Assembly: GCA_900762355.1 (NCBI GenBank)
Contig: CAAFGE010000029.1
Location: forward strand, 1-25,598
DNA length: 25,598 bases
Reading direction: 5' to 3'
DNA from: an uncultured Collinsella sp.
GTDB taxonomy: Bacteria; Actinomycetota; Coriobacteriia; Coriobacteriales; Coriobacteriaceae
Part shown: piece by piece, positions 14,647 to 21,007 of the stretch
Numbering within the stretch: position 1 is the first letter of the stretch
Layout: the number at the start of each line of letters is the position of its first letter
Position numbers and translations under genes: made by a program
Notes under the pieces: generated by a model
Seen by the model: only the letters and a program-made list of their open reading frames with translations
Told to the model about the DNA's origin: nothing
The model's database searches: none

Positions 14647-14777
14647 GAAGGCCGTACGGGCTAACCCCTGAAAACAATCCGCAGACCAGAAGCGCCCCCG
14701 TTCGTAGCTCCGAAGGAGCAGAACGGGGGCGTTTCATTGGTCGAGGACGTTTTCAGGGGTTAGCCCGTACGGCCTTC
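14647..14777 (-). repeat. Nested-hairpin 3'-UTR element behind pta
   Basis: Arms 14647-14675 and 14749-14777 are perfect 29-bp reverse complements (GAAGGCCGTACGGG...). Inside, GACCA/TGGTC, then CGCCCCCGTTC with GAACGGGGGCG (14693-14703 and 14721-14731), then GCTCC/GGAGC stack into one long inner hairpin. It begins 16 nt after the pta stop. T-tracts behind the inner hairpin are short, yet it could act as a two-way terminator between convergent genes. Its core is unlike those of the other nested hairpins. Confidence 0.85.
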
Positions 14778-14792
14778 GGGCGAGTGCGTGCG

Positions 14793-15773
14793 CTACTCAG
14801 CCATCTGAGCCTGGACGGCGGTGATGGCCACGACACCCACGATGTCGTCGGCGGAGCAGCCGCGCGAAAGGTCGTTAACCGGCTTGGCGATGCCCTGCAG
14901 GATGGGGCCGTAGGCGTCGGCGCCGGCAAAGCGCTGGACCAGCTTGTAGCCGATGTTACCGGCCTCGAGGTCGGGGAACACGAGCACGTTGGCCTTGCCG
15001 GCAACGGAGGAACCGGGAGCCTTGAGCTGGGCGACGGTGGGGACGATGGCGGCGTCGAGCTGCAGGTCGCCATCGATGGCGAGCTCGGGAGCCTTCTCCT
15101 TGCAGAACTTCACAGCCTCCTGGACCTTCTTGGCGACCTCGCCGCCGGCGGAGCCCATGGTGGAGTAGGAGAGCATGGCCACGTGCGGCTCAACGTTGCC
15201 CATGAAGGTGGACCAGGAGTGAGCGGAGGCGATGGCGATCTCGGAGAGCTCGTCGGAGGACGGGTTGATGTTGAGGCCGCAGTCGGCGAAGATCAGCGTG
15301 CCGTCGGTGCCGAACTGCGGAGTGTCGGTGCACATCACGAAGAAGGCCGACACCAGCTTGGTGCCCGGGGCGGTCTTGAGGATCTGCAGTGCGGGGCGCA
15401 GCGTGTCGGCGGTGGAGTGGCAGGCGCCGGAGACCAGGCCGTCGGCGTCGCCCATCTTGACCATCATGGTGCCAAAGTAGGTAGCATCCATCACCTGGGC
15501 GCGAGCCTGCTCGATGGTGACGCCCTTCTTGGCGCGGAGCTCGGCAAACTTCTGCGCGTACTCCTCGTGCTTCTCGGCATTGCGCGGGTCGATGACGGTA
15601 GCGCCGGGAACGTTGATCTCGTCGGGGTTGCCCAGGATGACGATCTTTGCCAGGCCCTCCTCGATGATCTTGGTAGCTGCGACGATGGTGCGCGGATCCT
15701 CGCCCTCGGGCAGGACGATCGTCTTAAGGTCGGCCTTGGCGGCAGACTTCATACGGTTAAGGAAATCGCTCAT
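14793..15773 (-). CDS. pta: Phosphate acetyltransferase
   Basis: A 326-aa phosphotransacetylase of the short bacterial form, which converts acetyl-CoA plus phosphate to acetyl phosphate plus CoA. The N-terminus has LKTIVLPEGEDPRT. The middle has DATYFGTMMVKMGDADGLVSG and later STMGSAGGEVAKKVQEA and ANVLVFPDLEAGNIGYKLVQ, all family signatures. Length and motifs show an intact gene without the N-terminal DRTGG-type domain of long Pta forms. The start has AAGGAG five bases before ATG. It is divergent from glf with back-to-back promoters and convergent with the acetate kinase pair; together they form the acetate and ATP branch of fermentation. Confidence 0.95.
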   Translation of the reverse strand: MSDFLNRMKSAAKADLKTIVLPEGEDPRTIVAATKIIEEGLAKIVILGNPDEINVPGATVIDPRNAEKHEEYAQKFAELRAKKGVTIEQARAQVMDATYFGTMMVKMGDADGLVSGACHSTADTLRPALQILKTAPGTKLVSAFFVMCTDTPQFGTDGTLIFADCGLNINPSSDELSEIAIASAHSWSTFMGNVEPHVAMLSYSTMGSAGGEVAKKVQEAVKFCKEKAPELAIDGDLQLDAAIVPTVAQLKAPGSSVAGKANVLVFPDLEAGNIGYKLVQRFAGADAYGPILQGIAKPVNDLSRGCSADDIVGVVAITAVQAQMAE

Positions 15774-15826
15774 GTTACTCCTTACAAGCGTTTCGCTAAG
15801 CTCCAGGCGCCTGACTGCACACGAAT

Positions 15827-15847
15827 AAACCCGCTGCTAGCGGGTTT
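15827..15847 (-). promoter_or_regulatory. Hairpin in the pta leader
   Basis: AAACCCGCT-GCT-AGCGGGTTT is a perfect 9-bp hairpin. Read toward pta it is followed by ATTCG. It lies inside the pta 5' leader if transcription starts near 15894, so it could act as an attenuator or mRNA stabiliser. Confidence 0.5.
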
Positions 15848-15900
15848 ACCTTTCAATAATGTACGCCGCGGTGCTTGAGCTTTCCTTGTGTGGCAAGCTC

Positions 15901-15926
15901 ATTATAGGACGCATTAGCGCTATAAT
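15901..15926. promoter_or_regulatory. Back-to-back promoters of pta and glf
   Basis: ATTATAG (15901-15907) and CTATAAT (15920-15926) are mirror images, giving a perfect TATAAT -10 on each strand: one facing left to pta, one facing right to glf. They are only 14 bp apart, so each promoter's -35 area overlaps the other's -10 and the two should compete. Neither -35 is strong. Confidence 0.6.
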
Positions 15927-15942
15927 CGCTCTGATAAATATG

Positions 15943-15961
15943 TCTCGAAGAATGTTCGAGA
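15943..15961 (+). promoter_or_regulatory. Dyad in the glf leader
   Basis: TCTCGAA-GAATG-TTCGAGA is a perfect 7-bp dyad about 10 bp after the expected glf start of transcription, a good position for a repressor site. It resembles, but does not match, the CGAAC-n4-GTTCG LexA box (one base short, G for C). Confidence 0.4.
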
Positions 15962-16004
15962 AAAGCCCAGCTAACGAGCCCGTGGCTTTTGACAAGGAGT
16001 ATCG

Positions 16005-17207
16005 ATGCAGATTACCTCAGGCCTGCCTGAAGGCTTTAACGCCGGCGCATATGACATGATTGTCGTCGGTGCCGGATATGCCGGTGCCGTTTGTGCCCGC
16101 CGTCTCGCCGAGACCATCGGCTATCGCGTTGCCGTTCTGGAGCGTCGTAGCCACATCGCGGGCAACGCTTACGACTGCGCTGATGAGGCCGGGATCCTTA
16201 TCCACGAGTACGGTCCGCACATCTACCACACTTTTAACGAGCGCGTCCATAATTTCCTGTCGCGCTTTACCAAGTGGACGGACTATCAGCACAAGGTGCT
16301 CGCCAACATCAACGGTACCCTTATGCCCGTGCCCTTTAACCACGCGAGCCTCAAGCTCGCCTTTGGCGATGAGCGCGGTGAGGAGCTGTATCAGAAGCTC
16401 GTGGAGACCTTCGGCAAGGACGTCAAGGTGCCAATCATGGAGCTGCGCAAGAAGAACGACCCGGATCTTGCCGAAGTCGCCGATTACGTCTATGAGAATG
16501 TCTTTTTGCATTACACCATGAAGCAGTGGGGCCAGACGCCCGACCAGATCGACCCGTCGATCACCGGCCGCGTTCCCGTTTTTGTGGGCGACGATGACCG
16601 CTACTTCCCGCAGGCTCCCTTCCAGGGCATGCCGCAGGACGGCTATACCGCGCTGTTCGAGCACATGCTCGACCACGATCTGATTGATGTGTTCTGCGAT
16701 GTGGACGCCCGCGACCTCTTCGAGATCGACGAGACCACCGTCAAGATCGACGGCAAGGTCTATGGCGGCGAGATCGTCTACACCGGTCCGCTCGACGAGC
16801 TGTTCAACCTCGACCTGGGCGCTCTGCCGTACCGTACGCTCGACATGAAGTTCGAGACGCTCGATATGGACCAGTTCCAGCCCGTGGGCACCGTCAATTA
16901 CACCACGAGCGAGGATTACACGCGTATCACCGAGTTCAAGAACATGACTGGTCAGGTCCTGCCCGGCAAGACCACCATCATGAAGGAGTATTCCAAGGCC
17001 TATACGCCCGGCTCGGGTGAGACGCCCTATTACGCCATTCTGGAGCCCGAGAACCGCGAGCTCTATGAGCGCTATCTTGAGCGCGTCCAGAACCTGACGA
17101 ACTTCCACCCGGTGGGTCGCCTGGCCGAGTATCGTTACTACGATATGGATGCCGTGACCAACTCCGCCCTCGATCTTTCGGATGAGATTATCGCCTGCCA
17201 TGCATAA
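16005..17207 (+). CDS. glf: UDP-galactopyranose mutase
   Basis: A 400-aa flavoenzyme that converts UDP-galactopyranose to UDP-galactofuranose, the donor for galactofuranose-containing glycans. The FAD-binding GAGYAG lies at 22-27 in VVGAGYAGAVCARRLAE. EYGPHIYHTFNERV, MPVPFN and the conserved ...YTGPLDELF segment are Glf hallmarks. A short N-terminal extension (MQITSGLPEGFNAGAY) precedes the Rossmann fold. AAGGAG five bases before ATG fixes the start. The gene overlaps the following glycosyltransferase by 8 bp, so the pair likely makes and uses, or accompanies, a surface galactan or capsule glycan. Confidence 0.95.
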   Translation: MQITSGLPEGFNAGAYDMIVVGAGYAGAVCARRLAETIGYRVAVLERRSHIAGNAYDCADEAGILIHEYGPHIYHTFNERVHNFLSRFTKWTDYQHKVLANINGTLMPVPFNHASLKLAFGDERGEELYQKLVETFGKDVKVPIMELRKKNDPDLAEVADYVYENVFLHYTMKQWGQTPDQIDPSITGRVPVFVGDDDRYFPQAPFQGMPQDGYTALFEHMLDHDLIDVFCDVDARDLFEIDETTVKIDGKVYGGEIVYTGPLDELFNLDLGALPYRTLDMKFETLDMDQFQPVGTVNYTTSEDYTRITEFKNMTGQVLPGKTTIMKEYSKAYTPGSGETPYYAILEPENRELYERYLERVQNLTNFHPVGRLAEYRYYDMDAVTNSALDLSDEIIACHA

Positions 17208-18231
17208 AGTCATATCATTCGGTATTCCCTCGTATAACGCCGCCAAGGACATGGACCATTGCATCACCTCCATTCTGGAGGGGAGCAATTACGCCACCGA
17301 TATCGAGATCATCATCGTCGATGACGGTTCCAAGGACGAGACGGCCGATAAGGCCGATGAGTGGGAGACACGTTATCCCGGCATCATCCGCGCGGTGCAT
17401 CAGGAGAATGGCGGCCACGGCATCGCCGTCCTTTCGGGCTTGCGTGAGGCGCAAGGTACCTACTACAAGGTCGTCGACTCGGACGACTGGCTCGATGGCG
17501 CAGCCCTGTCGACTATGCTTTCGATCCTTCGCGGTTTTGAGGAGCGCGACCAGCGCGTCGACCTGTTCATCTCGAACTATGTGTACGAGAAGGTTTACGA
17601 GGGTACGCACACCGCTATTGGCTACAAGTTTGCCCTGCCGCGAAAAAAGATCTTTACCTGGGACCAGATTGGTCATTTCCGTCTGGACCAGAATCTGCTC
17701 ATGCACAGCCTGTGCTATCGCACGGATGTGCTGCGCGCGTCCAATCTGCCTATGCCGCCGCACACGTTCTATGTAGACAACATCTACGCCTACGTGCCGC
17801 TGCCGCGTTGCAAGACCATGTACTACGCCGACATCGACCTCTATCGCTACTTTATCGGCCGTGAGGGCCAAAGCGTCAACGAAGCCACGATGGTCAAGCG
17901 TCTGGACCAGCAGTTCCGCGTGACGCGCATCATGATGGAGTCGTTCCACCTGTACGGCGATGTCGAGTCGTCGCGTCTGCGCTCGTACATGATGGGCTAT
18001 TTCACCATGATGATGGCAATCTGCTCGGTGCTTACTAAGCTTTCCGACGAGGATTGTGCCGACGAGCGCCTGAAGACGTTGTGGAATGATCTGAAGGCCT
18101 ATGACGAGCGCATGTATCGTCGTGCACGCTACGGTGTGGTTGGCTTCTTCACCAACCTGCGCGGCCGTGCCGGAGACAAAACCACGCTCGGCCTATACCG
18201 TCTTGCCTCAAAGATCTTCAAATTCAACTAG
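17200..18231 (+). CDS. Family 2 glycosyltransferase
   Basis: A 343-aa GT-A fold transferase. The nucleotide-sugar motif VDDGS is at 40-44, and the metal-binding DSDD is at 93-96 (VVDSDDWLDG). About 200 further residues of helical C-terminal domain follow, ending LYRLASKIFKFN. No membrane segment is obvious, so it acts on the inner face of the membrane. The start is the ATG at 17200, whose codons overlap the glf stop (ATGCATAA); an in-frame ATG at 17182 is possible and neither has a clear ribosome site, so translation is probably coupled. Pairing with glf suggests a galactofuranose-containing polymer, but the sugar and acceptor cannot be read from sequence. Confidence 0.9.
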   Translation: MHKVISFGIPSYNAAKDMDHCITSILEGSNYATDIEIIIVDDGSKDETADKADEWETRYPGIIRAVHQENGGHGIAVLSGLREAQGTYYKVVDSDDWLDGAALSTMLSILRGFEERDQRVDLFISNYVYEKVYEGTHTAIGYKFALPRKKIFTWDQIGHFRLDQNLLMHSLCYRTDVLRASNLPMPPHTFYVDNIYAYVPLPRCKTMYYADIDLYRYFIGREGQSVNEATMVKRLDQQFRVTRIMMESFHLYGDVESSRLRSYMMGYFTMMMAICSVLTKLSDEDCADERLKTLWNDLKAYDERMYRRARYGVVGFFTNLRGRAGDKTTLGLYRLASKIFKFN

Positions 18232-18263
18232 CTGCTGAGTAATCGCTGCTGATAGGTTGACTG

Positions 18264-18373
18264 GGCCCCTTGGCCTTTAGTTTGCTACTGCGAACAGTCC
18301 TGCTCGCACGGAAAGCACATTAAGTGCTTTCCGGCTCGTGCGGAACTTGTATCAAACTAAAGGCCAAGGGGCC
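18264..18373 (+). repeat. Nested-hairpin 3'-UTR element, family 2 (copy 1)
   Basis: A perfect 21-bp outer stem (18264-18284 with 18353-18373, starting GGCCCCTTGGCC) encloses a core with the inner hairpin GGAAAGCAC/GTGCTTTCC (18310-18318 and 18324-18332, read on minus). The core (18285-18352), reverse-complemented, matches 18496-18562 closely, while the outer arms do not. It starts 33 nt after the glycosyltransferase stop. Confidence 0.85.
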
Positions 18374-18398
18374 TCTGCTATAAGAATCGATTGTCAGG

Positions 18399-18430
18399 CA
18401 GCTGAATTTGAAGATCTTAGACGCGCGGTA
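18399..18430 (-). pseudogene. Inverted remnant of the glycosyltransferase tail
   Basis: Read on minus, this stretch gives AAGATCTTCAAATTCA, the same as the last codons of the glycosyltransferase gene (18212-18227). Similarity continues on both sides: upstream it reads (V)YRASKIFKF against LYRLASKIFKF, and downstream to the outer arm of the hairpin. It looks like a decayed inverted copy of the gene's 3' end. There is no working frame. Confidence 0.55.
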
Positions 18431-18466
18431 CACAGGGGCCTGGGCTGAAAGGGATCTTGTTGAGTA

Positions 18467-18591
18467 GGTTGCCCGGTGAGTCTTGGTTATGTTTGTCGCG
18501 AGTTCCGCACGAGCCGAAGAGCACTTAATGTGCTCTTCGTGCGAGCCAGGACTGTAGAGCAGCAAACATAACCAAGACCCACCGGGCAACC
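18467..18591 (-). repeat. Nested-hairpin 3'-UTR element, family 2 (copy 2)
   Basis: Outer arms 18467-18495 and 18563-18591 pair at 28 of 29 positions (GGTTGCCCGGTG... with ...CACCGGGCAACC). The core 18496-18562 holds GAAGAGCAC-TTAAT-GTGCTCTTC plus flanking CGCACG/CGTGCG pairing. It begins 13 nt after the P1-peptidase stop and is in the same orientation to that gene as copy 1 is to the glycosyltransferase. Confidence 0.85.
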
Positions 18592-18603
18592 GGACGAGCT
18601 AGT

Positions 18604-19605
18604 TTACTTCGCGGCGCCGGGGATGCCGTGGGAGGTTTTGGCGGTTTTGGCTCCGTTTACGATGGCGGATTCTAGGGCCCTTACGGCGAGCATGCCCAGC
18701 AGGTCTAGGGGAACGGCGGTGCTAGCCTGAGCGCCCAACTTGCCGCTGGCGAGGGTGTAGATGGTGTCGCCGTCGTTGGTGGTGTGTGTGGGGCGGATGG
18801 CGTGCGCGTAGGCGTCTGCGGCCATCTGAGAGACTTTGGTGGCCTGGGCCTTGGTGAGCTCCATGTTGGTGACGATGCAGCTGATGGTGGTGTTGGTGCG
18901 GTCGAGCGGCATCTGCATGGAGCCGGCGGCGGCAAGAGCGGCGAGCTCCATGTCGACAATCTGGTCGCTATCGGCTGCGGCACGCATGCCGGCGACCCAC
19001 TCGCCGGTGGTCGGGTCGACGACGTTGCCGCAGGCGTTGACCGAGACCACGGCGCCCACCTTGACGGGGCCGAGTGCCACGGCGGCAGCTCCGAGGCCGG
19101 CCTTCATGCAGGTGGCAGGCCCCATGAGCTTGCCTACCGTGGCGCCGGCACCGGCGCCCACGTTGCCCTGCTCGAGCGTGGCGGGGGTGTGGTCGAGCGC
19201 CTCGCGCACGGCGGCGATGCCGGCCTCTATGTCGGGGCGCACGGTGGGGTCGCCAAAGGCGAGGTCGAAGATACAGCTGGAGCACACGATGGGCACCTGC
19301 GTGGGGCCGACGGGCAGACCGATACCGCGGCTCTCAAGCTCGCGAGCGACGCCGCTTGCGGCTTCGAGGCCAAAGGCCGATCCGCCCGAAAGGCAGACGG
19401 CGTGGACCTTATCGACGGTGTTTTCGGGACGCAGCAGGTCGGTCTCGCGCGAAGCGGGAGCGCCGCCGCGTACGTCAACGCCGCCGGTGGCACCCTCGGG
19501 CGCCACGATTACGGTACAGCCGGTGCCAGCCTCCTCGTCCGTATAGTTGCCAAAGCAAAAGCCATCGACATCGCAGACGTCAATGGCCTTGAGCAGTGTA
19601 TCCAT
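18604..19605 (-). CDS. P1-family peptidase (S58, DmpA/NylC-like)
   Basis: A 333-aa Ntn-fold hydrolase of the P1 (DmpA) family, whose members act as aminopeptidases, esterases or amidases after cutting themselves in two. Family marks are CLSGGSAFGLEAASGVA (71-87), QGNVGAGAGATVGKL (146-160) and TNTTISCIVTN (237-247). By analogy with NylC-type members, self-cleavage is expected between Asn238 and Thr239, making Thr239 the nucleophile. No signal peptide is seen, so it is cytoplasmic. AGGAG precedes the ATG. It stands alone between a nested hairpin and the maf terminator. The substrate cannot be inferred. Confidence 0.88.
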   Translation of the reverse strand: MDTLLKAIDVCDVDGFCFGNYTDEEAGTGCTVIVAPEGATGGVDVRGGAPASRETDLLRPENTVDKVHAVCLSGGSAFGLEAASGVARELESRGIGLPVGPTQVPIVCSSCIFDLAFGDPTVRPDIEAGIAAVREALDHTPATLEQGNVGAGAGATVGKLMGPATCMKAGLGAAAVALGPVKVGAVVSVNACGNVVDPTTGEWVAGMRAAADSDQIVDMELAALAAAGSMQMPLDRTNTTISCIVTNMELTKAQATKVSQMAADAYAHAIRPTHTTNDGDTIYTLASGKLGAQASTAVPLDLLGMLAVRALESAIVNGAKTAKTSHGIPGAAK

Positions 19606-19664
19606 GTTTAACTCCTATCGGTTTTCCGCCGCGCCTTGTGCCCGGTCGGGATCCGTACGGTACG

Positions 19665-19698
19665 CCAAAATTGTAGGCGCTGGGGAATACCCAGCGCC
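19665..19698 (-). terminator. Terminator of the DJ-1/maf operon
   Basis: On the minus strand GGCGCTGGG pairs with CCCAGCGCC (9 bp, 5-nt loop), followed by TACAATTTT, right after the maf stop. Confidence 0.8.
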
Positions 19699-19706
19699 AG
19701 ATGCAA

Positions 19707-20288
19707 TTACGAGAGTTTTTGAATCGCGCGCGCGACGCGGGCGATGGGCAAGCCCACCACGTTGTAGAAGTCGCCCGAAATGTCATGCACGAGCAGGCGG
19801 CCGCCTGTGCCCTGGATGCCGTAGGCCCCGGCCTTGTCCATGGGTTCGCCGGAGGCAACATAGCGCTCGATATGCTCTTCGGTAAGCTCATAGAACGTCA
19901 CGTCGGTCACATCGACAAACGACAGGCTCTCGGCGGCATGCGGAGCTGTAGCGTCGCCGGCTTTAACGATGCAGACGCCGGTCGCCACCTGGTGCGTGCG
20001 GCCCGAAAGCTCGCGGAGCATGGTGCGTGCCTCGTCCTCGTTTGCCGGCTTACCCAAAATCTTGCCATCGAAGGTGACGATGGTATCGGCCGCGACGGTC
20101 AGCTCATTGTGCTCGGCATGCTCGGCGGCGACGGCAGCGGCTTTGGCACGCGCCAAGCGCTCGACGAGCGTAAGCGGAGCTTCGCCATCAAAGGGCGTTT
20201 CATCGATATCCGCGGGAATCACGCGAATGTTGTAGCCTGCCTCGCGCATCAGCTCTATGCGGCGCGGCGATTGCGAAGCCAAAATCAT
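19707..20288 (-). CDS. maf: Maf-family nucleotide pyrophosphatase
   Basis: A 193-aa Maf/HAM1-like protein that hydrolyses non-canonical or modified nucleoside triphosphates to monophosphates. The N-terminal ILASQSPRRIELM (2-14) is the family fingerprint, and AADTIVTFDGKILGKP and GAYGIQGTGG are the other conserved blocks. Its ATG overlaps the stop of the DJ-1 gene as ATGA, so the two genes are translationally coupled. It is cytoplasmic. The YhdE and YceF subtypes differ in base preference, and I cannot assign one firmly. Confidence 0.93.
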   Translation of the reverse strand: MILASQSPRRIELMREAGYNIRVIPADIDETPFDGEAPLTLVERLARAKAAAVAAEHAEHNELTVAADTIVTFDGKILGKPANEDEARTMLRELSGRTHQVATGVCIVKAGDATAPHAAESLSFVDVTDVTFYELTEEHIERYVASGEPMDKAGAYGIQGTGGRLLVHDISGDFYNVVGLPIARVARAIQKLS

Positions 20289-20827
20289 AGCTGGATGCCC
20301 TCGGCGACCTTCTCGACGGCCTTGTCGCCGGCGAGTGTGCGCAGCAGCTTCAAGGCAAAGGGGAGTGACTGTGCCATGCCGCTGGCAGTGATGATGTTGC
20401 CGTCTTGCGTGACCTTCTCGCCGGTATAGGCGCCCTCGGGGAAGCTCTTTTCAAAGCCGGGGAAGCACGTGGCACGGCGTCCCTCGAGAAGGCCAAGCTC
20501 GCCCAGGATAAACGGGGCGGCGCAGATGGCGGCAACGTGCTTGGTCGCGGCGAAATCGCAGACTACGTCGCAGACGCGCTGGTCGGCGCGAAGGTTGGTG
20601 GCTCCGGGCAGGCCGCCAGGCAGCACGACGCAGTCGTACTCGTCAAAGTTGATCTCGTCAAAGAGGGCATCGCAGGTCACGGGAATCTGCAGCGAGCTCA
20701 CGACCTCGCGCGTGGGCATGATCGAGACGAGCGTGGCACGCACGCCGCCGCGACGCATGACGTCGACCATGGTCAGGCATTCAATCGTTTCAAAGCCATC
20801 GGCGGCGAGAACGGCAACGCTGGGCAT
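20285..20827 (-). CDS. DJ-1/PfpI-family protein
   Basis: A 180-aa protein of the DJ-1/ThiJ/PfpI superfamily. It has GFETIE (11-16, with the conserved Glu16), VLPGGLPGATNL and the nucleophile elbow AAICAAPFIL with Cys102. Proposed roles for close relatives include protein or nucleotide repair of glyoxal damage and oxidative stress sensing. Its coupling with the house-cleaning gene maf fits a damage-control pair, but this is inference. AAAGGA sets the start at 20827. A longer frame to 20893 has no ribosome site. Confidence 0.9.
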   Translation of the reverse strand: MPSVAVLAADGFETIECLTMVDVMRRGGVRATLVSIMPTREVVSSLQIPVTCDALFDEINFDEYDCVVLPGGLPGATNLRADQRVCDVVCDFAATKHVAAICAAPFILGELGLLEGRRATCFPGFEKSFPEGAYTGEKVTQDGNIITASGMAQSLPFALKLLRTLAGDKAVEKVAEGIQL

Positions 20828-20917
20828 AAGGGTTCCTTTCAAAAAGCGGCATACAATTAGCCGTCTTATACCCCGAAGACATACGCTTGCCACGCTCGAT
20901 TTCCCAATGTTTAAAAA

Positions 20918-20972
20918 GGGACGGGGATTAAATAATCATTCGGTGCAGAATTGATTATTTAATCCCCGTCCC
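20918..20972 (-). terminator. Long-stem terminator of the rRNA methyltransferase gene
   Basis: Perfect 21-bp arms (20918-20938 and 20952-20972, GGGACGGGGATTAAATAATC...) with extra ATTC/GAAT pairing in the loop, and TTTTT directly after on the minus strand, 36 nt past the stop at 21008. The stem is twice the normal terminator length and its A-run upstream makes it usable in both directions. Confidence 0.85.
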
Positions 20973-21007
20973 AGAAAAATCATCGGGCGTGGTCTTGGGC
21001 AAACAGT

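Larger units (their letters stand above)
14240..14792. other. Long intergenic region between convergent ackA and pta
   Basis: No gene is supported here. In order it holds the ackA terminator (14262-14297), an array of three 46-bp units with 16-bp spacers (14315-14484), about 160 bp with no structure I can name, and a large nested hairpin right behind pta (14647-14777). Open frames crossing it on either strand lack ribosome sites and run through the repeats. Confidence 0.7.

Noticed and set aside
15943..15961. LexA (SOS) box in the glf leader
   Set aside because: The dyad CGAAG-n3-GTTCG is one base short of, and has a wrong inner base for, the CGAAC-n4-GTTCG consensus.
18320..18589. An 89-codon minus-strand frame as a gene
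   Set aside because: It runs through both nested hairpins and has no ribosome site. Its only meaningful part is the glycosyltransferase-tail similarity, reported as a remnant.
20918..20972. Member of the nested-hairpin families
   Set aside because: A single long stem with a small loop, no conserved core, and a proper U-tract; best explained as a strong terminator.
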